64,000 nucleotides of DNA from Streptomyces sp. NBC_00461 (GTDB lineage Bacteria > Actinomycetota > Actinomycetes > Streptomycetales > Streptomycetaceae): assembly GCF_036013935.1 (NCBI RefSeq), contig NZ_CP107902.1:124001-188000 (forward strand). The letters are read 5' to 3'. The notes beneath the pieces were generated by a model that saw nothing but the letters and a program-made list of their open reading frames with translations, was not told where the DNA came from and ran no database searches. The position numbers and the translations under genes were made by a program. Positions 34,252 to 44,515 of this stretch are shown here, piece by piece (the first letter of the stretch is position 1; every line of letters starts with the position of its first letter).

Positions 34252-35380
34252 ATGAGGCTCGGTGGCGCACATGCCGCAGTGCGGCGCATCTGGACAGTGG
34301 AACTGCGCCCGCAGGCGGGCGGCCCCACACTGGTCTGCCCCTCGTGCACTGCCCGCACTTTCCCGCTGCAGGCATCCTCCGCACGGTCGGCCGCCCTGGC
34401 CCATCTGGCCTGCCATGTCCGCGCGGACGCGCTGTCGGCGCACCCTGCGCAGCTGCCAGTGCCGGCTGCGGGGCTGCGTCTGGCATCCGCGTCATCGCGG
34501 CTGCGCCGGGCGTGTACTGCTGGCCCTGACCCGCGACCTCAGCGGCCGCACCTGGCGGCTGGCCGACGCGTGCGCGGCCTGCGCGGCGGCGACCAGCCAC
34601 ACCGCCGTGGTGCCGGACACGCTGATCAGCTCCGTCCGGCCCCGGTCCTCCGCCTGCCCGTCACCTCCTGCCCACGGCGGGCCCCTCCCAGAGGCCGACG
34701 AGCGGGTACGCGTGCGGGAGATGCTCACCTACCTCGGCGTCGCGCTGCCCCGGTTCACCTCGCCTGCCGCCCGGCTGCTGGGCCTGCAGTGTGCCCTGCG
34801 CTCCGATGCCCGCGGTCATGTCCGGCTGCCGGCGGGGCTGTTGCGCGGCATGCACCTGCGCGGGCACCGGGAGCTGTGGCAGGAACTGGCCCACGTCGGC
34901 TGGCTGGAGGCGCCGGACGCCAGGGCTGTCCCCGTGCAGCTACGGCTGCTCGACGCCACGGTCCTGGACCAGGCTCCCGGTCGCCGCGCCCGCCGTCGCG
35001 CCGCCCACTGGGCTCTGCGCCCTGTGCCGTTGGCCCTTCCGGCCGCACCGCCCGCCGTGCGGCTGGCTGCCCTGGTATTGGCCGCACACAGCTCCGTCCA
35101 TGCCGAACACAGCACCGACCTCGACGTCCTCGCCCGCCTGTGCGGGCACTCTGCGCAGCAGACCGGAGAGCTTCTCGACCGGCTGGTGACCACAGGCACC
35201 CTGGAGGCCTGGTATCACAACCGGGAGACCGACGAGGTCGTCTGGCACCTGCCCCACCCCCTGGGCCCGCCTCCGGAGGCCTCGCCTCGGCAATCTCCGA
35301 GAGCTCGGCATGCACAACTCAGACATGCGCAACAGACCTCCCCGCTCTGTGCCATGACAGGTTCTCGGGCAGCTGGATGA
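34252..35380 (+). pseudogene. Cys-rich zinc-ribbon protein with a frameshift
   Basis: ATG 34252 begins MRLGGAHAAVRRIWTVELRP and gives a CPSCT zinc-knuckle-like motif in the first frame (to about 34445). The natural continuation TLRSCQCRLRGCVWHPRHRG and ACAACAAATSHTAVVPDTLI, then LTYLGVALPRFTSPAARLLG and LLDRLVTTGTLEAWYHNRET, lies in the +1 frame to the stop at 35380. The two halves read as one Streptomyces zinc-ribbon/winged-helix hypothetical protein of about 370 aa, so a one-base change near 34445 has broken it (or there is a sequencing error). Function unknown. It is the divergent neighbour of the XRE regulator. Confidence 0.6.
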
Positions 35381-35853
35381 CGGCTTCTAGGGCAGTTGGC
35401 GACCGCTCATACGCTGCGCCGCCTGGCGCCCCTCGCGGAGAGTGAAGCGGAGTCCGGGCCCGGTCAGCATCCTGGCTGACGGGCGCCACGACTACTGGTG
35501 GCCAAGTCGATGAGCGTGCGCCGCCTGGTTCGACCGCGCGGCAGTTGGTGCCGGCCACCCGCACAGTCCCGCTCCTGCGTCGCACCGAATTCGAGCCATC
35601 AACTTGCCGCTACGCCACCCGAGCACCTGCCGGCGCCACTGCCCGCCCCGGCAGGCCTGTCGCAGCTCGGCACCTACGCGCCACCCCCTGCAGGGGGCAT
35701 GCCGGTAGCACCTGGCAACGAGACCGGTCTCGGCCATATCTCGCCCCACCTGTCGCGTACATGACCCTCAGTGTCTACGGTGTGACCGCTCGTGCGTGGC
35801 GGGTGGGGTTCACGGGGTCTACGCGCCCTGTGAAGTGCTCTGGGGAGGGCGCA
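35381..35853. other. Intergenic region before the RHS toxin gene
   Basis: No gene recognised. The RHS frame remains open back to 35545, but no start with a ribosome site occurs before 35854, and codons before it do not encode the signal peptide. The segment probably carries the RHS promoter. Confidence 0.4.
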
Positions 35854-38800
35854 ATGCGGTCACGGGGCGGATTACTTCGTGCAGTCAGACATGGCCGACG
35901 ACGACTGGTGGCAGTGGGCGCGCTGGTTCTCGCGCTGGCCGCCGGAACGGTGTCGGCCGACGCCATGCCACCACACCCCGATCCTTCCCGGGCCACCGCG
36001 TCCCCGCAGGCAGCACCGTCCCGCCTGCCCCAGCAGAAAGCCGAACCTGCCGCGGATACGGACTCCGCCGCCGCTGAGCCCACCACCGACAACGCTGTCT
36101 ACGCCTACGACGCCGTGGGCCGCCTGGTCGGCGTGAGCGACCCCGGCGGTGAAACCGCCCGCTACCGCTACGACAAGGCCGGCAACCGGCTGGGCATCGA
36201 CCGATATGCCTCCAGCACGCTGTCGGTGCTGTCGGTGGTACCCGTCAGGGCCAAGGCGGGTGCGAAGGTCACCCTGGCCGGTACCGGCTTCTCCCCTACC
36301 GCGGCGAGCAATGCCGTGACCTTCGGTGGCAAGGCCGCCACCGTCACGTCGGCCTCCGCCACCCGCCTCGTGGTGATCGTGCCTTCGGCCGCGGTCAGCG
36401 GGAAGGTGGCCGTGACCGTGTCCGGGAAGAGCGTCGAGGCCACCGAGTCGTTCACGGTGGCCCCCTCCGGCCCCACCATCTCGAAGATCGAACCGGCCTC
36501 CGGTGTGAGCGGCGCCCAAGTCGTCCTCACCGGCACGGGGTTCGCGGCGGCCGCGACCGACAACGTCGTGCGCTTCAACGGCATCGTCGCTGAGGTCAAG
36601 GAGCGCACCAGCACGTCCCTGACGGTCGAGGTCCCGCCCAACGCCCGCACCGGACGTGTGGAGTTGGCCACCCCGGACGGGTCGGCAACGGCCCCCAGCG
36701 ACTTCAGCGTCACTGCGGACGCCAGCGAGTCGCTCTTCGACACGACCATGCGCGCCTCGGTGACTGACACTGACCCATCCCAGGTCTCGGTGGTCGCCGC
36801 CGGCCACAAGGCGCGGATCCTGTTCGATGCGGACCGCGGCGATGCCATCGGGTTCGGGCTGCAGGGCGCCACGTTCTCCGCCCTCGCTGACATCAGCCTC
36901 GTCTCCCCGCAGGGCACCACCCTGGGGGCGAGCAACTTCTCCAGCACGTCGGCCGATTGGGAGGCGTTCAACCTTCCGGAGACGGGGACCTACCAGTTTG
37001 TCATCGACCCGCGCAGCAGCACCGACACCGGCTCTGTGGCCGTGTTCCTGTCCAAGCCGGTGGGCGAGGCGGTGGCCTTCGACGGGCCGACGGTGACGAC
37101 CGGTCTGTCCCGGATGGGGCAGGACGGTGCCTGGGCGTTCACCGCGGCCAAGGGCGAGTCGTTGAGCGTCGGGGTCGACGCCACGGCGATGAGCAGCTAC
37201 ACCCGCTGCTACGTGTATCTGCCGGACGGCACGCAGGGTGACTACCTGCCCGTCCCGAACGGCGACAGCAACTCGCTGGACATCGACTCACTCACGCAGG
37301 CGGGCCAGTACACGCTGCGCTGCGATCCCGACTCCGGCGGCACCGGCACCGTGAAGGTGGCCATCTCGCACTACGTGCAGGGCGGCACGCTCGATCCGAC
37401 GGCCCCGTCGACGACCCTGGATCTCGCCCGGCCCGGGCAGGAGGGCGTCGCGTCCTTCACCGCGCAGGCCGGGGACCATGTCAGCCTGGGCGCCACGGGC
37501 ACGACCATCCCGTCCTACGCGGTCATCGAGATCCACGGGCCGGGTGGCAGTTACCTCACCAGCCTCACCTCGGCGCCGGGCCGTGACGCAGACTGGGACA
37601 GCGATGCGCTGGCTGCGGCCGGCACCTACACCGTGCGGATCACGGGCCGGAAGCTGGACACCGGCAAGGTGACGCTGACGTTGTCGAAGCCGTCCGAAGC
37701 CGGCGTGATGACGGTGGGTGGCGCCGCGGTCAAGGCGAGGGCCACCCGGCCCGGGCAGGACATCCGTGCCACCTTCAGCGCGCAGGCGGGAGATGACCTG
37801 TCGCTGGAGCTGGCGGCGAACACATTCACCAAGAGCGTGTCGGTGACGGTGGTGGCCCCGTCGGGCACCAAAGTGGTCAGCGGGCGGCTGGTGTACGCCG
37901 GCGCGTCCGGCACCATCGCGCTGACAGACGTCGCCGAATCCGGCACCTACCGGGTGGAGATCAGCCCCAGCAGCCTGGCCACCGGCACCGTTGACCTGAC
38001 GCTCAAGGCAGCGACCGCGGCCGCCACCGCCAAAGCCGTCACCGCCGAGGTGCCACACCCTTCGCTGCGGACGGCGTGCCTGGTGGAGGAGCTGGCCCGG
38101 GGCTTTATAGTGCCGCGGCCCGACTGGCTTCAGGTCCGCGCCGACCGCTGCGAGGCCCTCAAGCGGCAGGCCGCGGCCAAGGAGGCGAAGGCGAAGAAGG
38201 CCGCGGGCATCGTGCCGAAGGGAGCGGATGCCTGGCATCCGGGTGCGGCCAACCTCAAGGGCCGCGACTGGCTCACCCACCGCAAGCCCGCACCGAAGGC
38301 CCCGGCCCGGCTGCGGGCCCCGCCCGGCAGCACGGCGATGACCGGCCACGTGCTGAAGCTGGACGGCAAGCCCCTGGCCCAGGTCACCGTCCGCGTGGGC
38401 AAGAAGAGCACGCGCACCGACACCCAGGGCCGCTTCGTCCTGGCCGGCATCAGCGCGGCAGCCAAGACCCTGACCGTGGACGGCGCGAGCGCGAATACCG
38501 CCCAGCGCACCTACGGCCGCTACGACATCCGCATCCACCCGGTGGCGGGCCACAGCCCGGATCTGGGCTTCCCCGTGTGGATGAGCCCGCTGGACACCAA
38601 GCACACCGTCACCTTCGACGCCCCGGCCAAGTCGGACGTCACGCTGACCACGCCCGACATCCCCGGCCTCGAGGTCCGCCTGCCCAAAGGCTCGGTGGTG
38701 CGCGACGAGCACGGCAAGACGGTCACCGAGCTGGGCATCACCGCGATCCCGGTGGACCGCTCGCCGTTCCCACTGCCGAAGAACAGCGTCGTGCCGATCT

Positions 38801-41800
38801 TCTTCACGGTGCAGCCGGGCGGCAGCTACGTCTTCCCCGACGGCGCGCAGATCATCTACCCCAACTACACCGACGAAGCCCCCGGCGCCCGGGTCGACTT
38901 CCTCGCCTACGACCCGGCGGGCAAGGGCTGGCACACCTACGGGCACGGCACCGTCAGCCGCGACGGCAAGCAGGTCGTCCCCGACAAGAAAACGATGGTC
39001 TGGGCGTTCACCGGCGCCATGATCAGCGTCTCCGATGCGATCCCCTTCGACATCTCCGCCATCGGCGACGTCTTCGACTGGCTGTCGGGCGACCCGGTCA
39101 ACCTGCAGACCGGCCTGCTCACCGACTCCCGCACCGACCTGGGCGTGGCGGACCCGCTGGGCTCGGCCGAGGTGACCCGCAGCTACTGGCAGGGCGATTC
39201 CCGCTCCCGGGCCTTCGGCATCGGCCGCGACCTGTCGTACAACATGTACCTGCATTCCAAACACCTCTACACCGAGGTGGACTTGTATCTGCCGGGCGGG
39301 AAGAAGGTCCACTTCGTCCGTACCTCGGCCGGCACCTCCTACGGCGACGCCGTCTTCGAACCCGAAGGCACCCCCACCGCTCTCGACGGTTCCAAGATCC
39401 AGCAGGAGTCGGGGGGATGGCACCTGCGCCTGCGGGACGGCAGCGACTACCTCTTCCCCTGGTACGGGCCCCTGCAGGAGATCCGCGACCGCCACGGCAA
39501 CACGATCCGCCTGACCCGCTCCAACGGCACCAAGGGCGACATCACCACCATCACGAGCCCGGGCGGACGCTGGATCTCCCTCGCCTACGACAGTCAGCAC
39601 CGCGTCACCGGCGCACGGGACAACACCGGCCGCACCACGTCCTACATCTATGACGACGCGGGACGGCTGAAGACGGTCACCGACCCGGCGGGCAAGACGA
39701 GTTCGTACACCTACGACGGCACCTCCAACCGCATCAAGACGGCCACCGACGCCCGCGGCATCGTCTACATGACCAACGACTACGACACCGACAACCGGGT
39801 CAAGCACCAGACGCTGACCGAGGGGCAGGAGTACTCCTTCGCCTACAGCACCACCAGCACCAACCAGGTCACCGCAACGCAGGTGACCGAGCCGGGCGGC
39901 GCGGTGCGCCGGGTGGAGTTTGACGCTGCCGGCTTCGGTGCCGCGGAGACCGATGCCTACGGGACCTCGCTGGCCCGCAAGACGGTCTACGAGCGGGGCA
40001 CCAACCACCGCGTCAGTGCCATCGTCGACCCCTATGGGCGGCGCACCGAACTGTCCTACGACACTCACGGGCACGCCACCTCCGCGCTCGAGCTGGCCGG
40101 CACGGCCGATGCCCTCTCGACCGGGACGACGACGTTCGACGGGCCCTACGACCAGCCCAGCGCGTCCTCCGACCCGCTGGGCCACAGCACGGTCTTCACC
40201 TACGGCGCAGGCGGTGACCTGCAGACCTCGACCGACCCGGAAGGCCGCAAGACGACCTTCAGCTTCGAGGCGGACGGCCAGATCAAAACGGTCACCGACA
40301 ACGCCAACGCCGTCACCGAATACACCTACACCCACGGCAACCTGGCCTCTGTGAAGGACTCCGAGGGCCGTACCAGCCGTCAGTTCACGGACGCGGCCGG
40401 CCGGGTCACCGCCCTCATGGACGAAGCGGGCTCGCTGACCACCGTCTCCTACGACAAGCTCAGCCAGTCCCGGGAGATCACCGACCCGCTGGGCAACACC
40501 ACCGCCCTCGACTACGACCCCAACGGCAACCTCACCACCCTGACCGACGCCCGCAACAACACCACCACCTGGGCCTACGACGACGCCGACCGGCCCAAGA
40601 CGGCCACCGATCCGCTCGGCGCGCAAGCCCTGTTCGCCTACGACGCGGCCGGTCACCTGAAGCAGGCCACCAACAGATCAGGCCAGGCAGCCACAGCCGA
40701 ATACGACCTGCTCGGCCGACTGAAGACCACCCAGTACGGGGTCAACGCCGTCGGACAGGCCGAATCCACCGCCACGTACGACTACTACGACAACGACCTG
40801 CTGAAGCAGATCACCGACAGCCAGGCCGGCACCCAGTCGTTCGGCTACGACGTCCATGACCGGCTGTCCTCCGTCACCGGCCCCACCGGCAACGTCACCT
40901 ATGAATACGACGATGCCAGCCGGCGCGCCACGATGACTGCCGCGGGAACCAGCACCACCTATGGCTGGGACAAGTCGAGCATCCTCACCTCCGTCACTTC
41001 CGGCAGCCAGAAAGTCACCTTCGGCCTGGACGCCGTGGGCCGCGAGAAGACCGCCTCCCTACCCGGCGGCATCACCCGCACCACCGGCTACGACACCACC
41101 GGCGTCATCAAGTCCATCGCGTACGCGCAAGGCAGCAAGACGATCGGGGACTTGACCTACACCCGGGACGGACGGGCCCTGCAGACCGGCCTGACCGGCT
41201 CGCTGGCGAAGGTGGCCCTGCCCGCCGCCGAGACCGGCACCCAGTTCGGCAAGGACAACCGCATCACCAGCTACGACGGCCGCACCTTCACCTACGACGA
41301 CGACGGCCAACTCAAGAACGACGGTCTACGCACCTACACGTGGAACGCCCGCGGTGACCTGACCGGCCTGGCCAAGCAGGGCACCGCCTCGACGTTCGGC
41401 TACGACCCGCTCGGTGGGCGGGTCTCCAAGACCATCGGCGGCAGCACCAGCCGATTCCTCACCGACGGCTCCAACCCACTGGTGGAGCAGGACAGTTCGA
41501 AGGCGACCACGGCCACCGTGGCCACCTCAGGCCTGGACGAATACCTCACCCGCAGCGAGGGCGGCACGACGCAGGTCTACCTGACCGACGCTCTGGGCAG
41601 CGTGGTCGGCCTGGCCAACACCGACGGCACCGTCGCCACCACCTACGCCTACGACCCGAACGGCACGCCCACCGCATCCGGCACCGCCTCGACCAACCCC
41701 TACACCTTCACCGGCCGCGAGAACGACGGCACCGGCCTGCTGTACTACCGCGACCGCTACTACGACCCACAGACCAGCCAGTTCATCTCCCAAGACCCCA

Positions 41801-42795
41801 GCGGCCAGGCCGGCAGCACCAACCTCTACCAATACGCCCTGTCCTCCCCCACCACCTACACCGACCCCTCCGGCAACAACCCCATGATCGCCGCCTGCGT
41901 CGTCGGCGGCCTCATGGACGGCGGCCTCGACTGGCTCACCCAGCGTCTGTCGGGCCGCAAGGTCAACTGGGGCCAGGTCGGCCAATCCGCCGCCATCGGC
42001 TGCCTGTCCGGCATGCTCGGCGAAGGCCTCGGCGCTCTGGCCGAAGGAAAAGCCGCCAGCCGCGCCGCTTCCTGCGCCCGCCCCAACAGTTTCACCGGCG
42101 ACACTCCCGTGCTGATGTCCGACGGCACCCGCAAACCCATCAAGGACGTCGCCGTCGGCGACACCGTCATCGCCACCGACCCCGAAACCGGCGACACCGG
42201 ACCCCGCAAAGTCACCGCCCTGATCAAGGGAGACGGGGACAAACAACTCGTCGACATCACCCTCGACACCGACGGGCTCGCTGGAACCAGGACCGACACC
42301 ATCACCGCCACCGACGGCCACCCCTTCTGGGTCCCCCAACTCCACCAATGGGTCGACGCCGGCGCCCTGAAAGCCGGACAATGGCTGCAAACCAGCACCG
42401 GCACCTGGGTCCAGATCACCGCGATCCGACACCGCACCCAGCCGGCATCGGTCTACAACCTCACCGTCGACGACCTGCACACCTACTACGTCCTCGCTGG
42501 CACGACATCTCTTCTCGTTCACAATGCCGGTTGCGGCGTGGGCCCGTCCGCCGTCAACCCGGACTACACCACAGGGGCGATCCGCAACCCGGACGGCACG
42601 TGGACCATCCCCGAGGACTCCCCGCTGTACCGGCCGCCGGGCGAGAACCGCGTCGGGCAGGGGCGGTTCGAGGGCCGGATCGAGATCGATGAGAAAGGTC
42701 CCAAGACACGTACGGGCGAGGCGACCGAGGCCTTCGCGCGTTTCATTGACAAGCTGCCCGACATACACCTGCCCGGGCACCTCCCAGGCAGTTGA
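35854..42795 (+). CDS. RHS-repeat polymorphic toxin with Hint domain and variable C-terminus
   Basis: 2313 aa. ATG 35854 has GGGGAGGG upstream and starts a signal peptide (Arg-rich, then VALGALVLALAAG-type core, Ala-x-Ala). Domains in order: a single RHS-type unit (about 90), two IPT/TIG-like beta domains (about 125-290), four repeated beta domains (about 295-740), a carboxypeptidase-regulatory-like domain (about 830), a DUF6531-type pre-RHS segment (about 1080), many YD/RHS repeats, and the RHS core motif YYRDRYYDPQTSQFISQDPS (about 1963). A Hint domain follows (FTGDTPVLMSDG at about 2080 to SLLVHNAG at about 2222). The last 88 residues, NPDYTTGAIRNPDGTWTIPE onward, are the probable toxin tip and match nothing I recognise. 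It is exported by Sec and probably delivered to neighbouring cells after Hint cleavage. Confidence 0.85.
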   Translation: MRSRGGLLRAVRHGRRRLVAVGALVLALAAGTVSADAMPPHPDPSRATASPQAAPSRLPQQKAEPAADTDSAAAEPTTDNAVYAYDAVGRLVGVSDPGGETARYRYDKAGNRLGIDRYASSTLSVLSVVPVRAKAGAKVTLAGTGFSPTAASNAVTFGGKAATVTSASATRLVVIVPSAAVSGKVAVTVSGKSVEATESFTVAPSGPTISKIEPASGVSGAQVVLTGTGFAAAATDNVVRFNGIVAEVKERTSTSLTVEVPPNARTGRVELATPDGSATAPSDFSVTADASESLFDTTMRASVTDTDPSQVSVVAAGHKARILFDADRGDAIGFGLQGATFSALADISLVSPQGTTLGASNFSSTSADWEAFNLPETGTYQFVIDPRSSTDTGSVAVFLSKPVGEAVAFDGPTVTTGLSRMGQDGAWAFTAAKGESLSVGVDATAMSSYTRCYVYLPDGTQGDYLPVPNGDSNSLDIDSLTQAGQYTLRCDPDSGGTGTVKVAISHYVQGGTLDPTAPSTTLDLARPGQEGVASFTAQAGDHVSLGATGTTIPSYAVIEIHGPGGSYLTSLTSAPGRDADWDSDALAAAGTYTVRITGRKLDTGKVTLTLSKPSEAGVMTVGGAAVKARATRPGQDIRATFSAQAGDDLSLELAANTFTKSVSVTVVAPSGTKVVSGRLVYAGASGTIALTDVAESGTYRVEISPSSLATGTVDLTLKAATAAATAKAVTAEVPHPSLRTACLVEELARGFIVPRPDWLQVRADRCEALKRQAAAKEAKAKKAAGIVPKGADAWHPGAANLKGRDWLTHRKPAPKAPARLRAPPGSTAMTGHVLKLDGKPLAQVTVRVGKKSTRTDTQGRFVLAGISAAAKTLTVDGASANTAQRTYGRYDIRIHPVAGHSPDLGFPVWMSPLDTKHTVTFDAPAKSDVTLTTPDIPGLEVRLPKGSVVRDEHGKTVTELGITAIPVDRSPFPLPKNSVVPIFFTVQPGGSYVFPDGAQIIYPNYTDEAPGARVDFLAYDPAGKGWHTYGHGTVSRDGKQVVPDKKTMVWAFTGAMISVSDAIPFDISAIGDVFDWLSGDPVNLQTGLLTDSRTDLGVADPLGSAEVTRSYWQGDSRSRAFGIGRDLSYNMYLHSKHLYTEVDLYLPGGKKVHFVRTSAGTSYGDAVFEPEGTPTALDGSKIQQESGGWHLRLRDGSDYLFPWYGPLQEIRDRHGNTIRLTRSNGTKGDITTITSPGGRWISLAYDSQHRVTGARDNTGRTTSYIYDDAGRLKTVTDPAGKTSSYTYDGTSNRIKTATDARGIVYMTNDYDTDNRVKHQTLTEGQEYSFAYSTTSTNQVTATQVTEPGGAVRRVEFDAAGFGAAETDAYGTSLARKTVYERGTNHRVSAIVDPYGRRTELSYDTHGHATSALELAGTADALSTGTTTFDGPYDQPSASSDPLGHSTVFTYGAGGDLQTSTDPEGRKTTFSFEADGQIKTVTDNANAVTEYTYTHGNLASVKDSEGRTSRQFTDAAGRVTALMDEAGSLTTVSYDKLSQSREITDPLGNTTALDYDPNGNLTTLTDARNNTTTWAYDDADRPKTATDPLGAQALFAYDAAGHLKQATNRSGQAATAEYDLLGRLKTTQYGVNAVGQAESTATYDYYDNDLLKQITDSQAGTQSFGYDVHDRLSSVTGPTGNVTYEYDDASRRATMTAAGTSTTYGWDKSSILTSVTSGSQKVTFGLDAVGREKTASLPGGITRTTGYDTTGVIKSIAYAQGSKTIGDLTYTRDGRALQTGLTGSLAKVALPAAETGTQFGKDNRITSYDGRTFTYDDDGQLKNDGLRTYTWNARGDLTGLAKQGTASTFGYDPLGGRVSKTIGGSTSRFLTDGSNPLVEQDSSKATTATVATSGLDEYLTRSEGGTTQVYLTDALGSVVGLANTDGTVATTYAYDPNGTPTASGTASTNPYTFTGRENDGTGLLYYRDRYYDPQTSQFISQDPSGQAGSTNLYQYALSSPTTYTDPSGNNPMIAACVVGGLMDGGLDWLTQRLSGRKVNWGQVGQSAAIGCLSGMLGEGLGALAEGKAASRAASCARPNSFTGDTPVLMSDGTRKPIKDVAVGDTVIATDPETGDTGPRKVTALIKGDGDKQLVDITLDTDGLAGTRTDTITATDGHPFWVPQLHQWVDAGALKAGQWLQTSTGTWVQITAIRHRTQPASVYNLTVDDLHTYYVLAGTTSLLVHNAGCGVGPSAVNPDYTTGAIRNPDGTWTIPEDSPLYRPPGENRVGQGRFEGRIEIDEKGPKTRTGEATEAFARFIDKLPDIHLPGHLPGS

Positions 42796-42815
42796 TACCG
42801 AAATTGGGGGCTTGA

Positions 42816-44447
42816 ATGGATGCGCGTGCGGCGAACAGCAAGCTGAAGCGTCGAGCTGCAGACGGACAGTCACTGCAGGCCCTTTCCCGGCCGGCGCTTG
42901 ACGTGCTCAGCCGATCGGCTGCCACTGTCAGCGGCGTGCTGTTCGACGACGATGTCCGGCAGATGGCAGTTCGCCTGACGGACAGCACCATGATCCACGG
43001 CGGCCTGGTCGCCGGGGAGGAACGTCTGCGCGCGGCCAGGCTCCTGGCCGGGTATCTGCACACGCTGGCCCACGGCGGAGTCCACATGATCACGCCCGAT
43101 GAACGCCAGGCGCAGGAAGAGGGCGAGCTGGCCAGAACGGTGTACGGGCCGCTGGGTGTGAGCGTCGGCGTCCTGCAAGAAGACATGGCCGAAGAGGAGC
43201 GCCGCGCCGCCTACGGCGCCGACGTCACCGTGGGGGCCTATCGCAGGTTCGGCCTGGACCTGCTTCATGACCGGCAGGCCCCGGCAGCGTATGACCGGAT
43301 CCGCCGGGAGGTGTCCGCGGCCGTGGTCAAGGACCCAGGCCACGTGCTGATCGCACCGATCATCGAACCGCTGATGCTGCTGGAAGACGACGCATCCCCG
43401 GTACCCGCACTACGCAAGACAGTCCGGCTGGCAGCCGCCCTGCGGGAGGAACAGGACTACGCCGTCGATACGGATCGTGGCAGCGTGCGGCTGACCTCGG
43501 AAGGCCGCAAGCACCTGCACGACACCTTCGGTGTGCTTGATCCAACCAGTACGGAAACCCTCCTGCTGGAAAGACGCGTCACGCAGGCGGTGGCCGCCGC
43601 GAACTGCTACGCACGAGGCCGGGATTACGACATCACCGACAACACCGTGGTGCCCCTTCCTTCCGGAGCCTTGCCCACCGGGGTGCGCTTGCGCGGAGGA
43701 CTGCTCCAGGCGATCGAGGCCAAGGAAGACCTGACGGTCAGCGACACCCAGTGGATCACGGCGACGTGCTCGGTCTTCGAGTACTTTCAGCGCTACTCCC
43801 AGATGGGCGGTACGTCACGGGCGGAGCTGATGTTCACCGCCGAGCTCGAGGAGCTGTTCCGGCTGCAGGTGTGGGACCGACGAACTCCCGAAGAACTGCA
43901 CACCCAGCGGCAGCACGCTCAGCAGATGGCCACCTACCTGACGCTGAACCGTCAGATCACCCTGTGGGGTCGGCTGGGCGCGCAGCAGCGCACCGAGGTC
44001 TACGAGATGCGCGACCGCATCTGGGAGCCGCACGAACTCCGCACCCTGCTGCATCACCTGGTCGAGGCCGTGGTGAGGCAGGACATCCACCACGGCTCCG
44101 GTGATCCCCGGCAACGACATCCAGGACTCGGCGAGTTGGCCTCAGCACTCGTGCCCGAGGAGCTGGCCAACACCGCAGGCACGCAAGGGATCGAGGACGC
44201 CATACTGACGAGGGCACGCACCGTCTGCGACGACCAACTGATGACAGACCCGGACACTTTGCGCCGGGCCGTTCTGTCCGCACTCGATCAGGCAGCCGTC
44301 TACCAAGCCCAGGCCGAGATGCACTACCGCGACCTCTACTGGCCCGATGGCCTCACAACGTTCGAAGAAGCGCTGGCCGCAGCCCACCACAGCCTCCGCA
44401 CGGAGTTCGAGCGGGCCGTCGTCCGACATGCCCTGCGCCGCGGCTGA
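42816..44447 (+). CDS. Degenerate SecA-like protein without an intact motor
   Basis: 543 aa, ATG 42816 with TTGGGGG upstream, 20 bases behind the RHS toxin. Similarity to SecA is clear over NBD1 and PPXD: GGVHMITPDERQAQ (SecA GVHVVTVNDYLA), PLGVSVGVLQEDMAEEERRA (SecA LGLTVGVI...EERR), ADVTVGAYRRFGLDLL (SecA ADITYGTNNEFGFDYL), and GLLQAIEAKEDL (SecA GLHQAIEAKEG). Yet Walker A (SecA MKTGEGKT) reads LVAGEERL and DEVD reads KDPG; the catalytic Lys and Asp are lost. NBD2 is missing: after FEYFQRYSQMGGTSRA the protein jumps to a scaffold-like helix (AQQRTEVYEMRDRI). It cannot hydrolyse ATP as SecA does. It may be an immunity or chaperone factor for the toxin, or act on Sec export (inference). Confidence 0.75.
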   Translation: MDARAANSKLKRRAADGQSLQALSRPALDVLSRSAATVSGVLFDDDVRQMAVRLTDSTMIHGGLVAGEERLRAARLLAGYLHTLAHGGVHMITPDERQAQEEGELARTVYGPLGVSVGVLQEDMAEEERRAAYGADVTVGAYRRFGLDLLHDRQAPAAYDRIRREVSAAVVKDPGHVLIAPIIEPLMLLEDDASPVPALRKTVRLAAALREEQDYAVDTDRGSVRLTSEGRKHLHDTFGVLDPTSTETLLLERRVTQAVAAANCYARGRDYDITDNTVVPLPSGALPTGVRLRGGLLQAIEAKEDLTVSDTQWITATCSVFEYFQRYSQMGGTSRAELMFTAELEELFRLQVWDRRTPEELHTQRQHAQQMATYLTLNRQITLWGRLGAQQRTEVYEMRDRIWEPHELRTLLHHLVEAVVRQDIHHGSGDPRQRHPGLGELASALVPEELANTAGTQGIEDAILTRARTVCDDQLMTDPDTLRRAVLSALDQAAVYQAQAEMHYRDLYWPDGLTTFEEALAAAHHSLRTEFERAVVRHALRRG

Positions 44448-44515
44448 ACGGCATTCCCCCCCCGGTGCAGTCACCCCTGGCGCCCACCACCCCCGTGAAG
44501 GGCTTGCTACCGACG

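Noticed and set aside
37288..40656. 1122-codon open frame on the minus strand
   Set aside because: Lies wholly antisense to the RHS gene; its Gly/Val/Arg-rich product is the usual shadow frame of high-GC coding DNA and lacks any motif or ribosome site.
36200..41900. Possible tandem repeats/CRISPR-like periodicity
   Set aside because: The repeats are coding YD/RHS and beta-domain repeats; spacing and sequence vary and follow codon frame.
41527..42873. 448-codon minus-strand frame across the RHS end
   Set aside because: Shadow frame; would overlap both the RHS and SecA-like genes completely.
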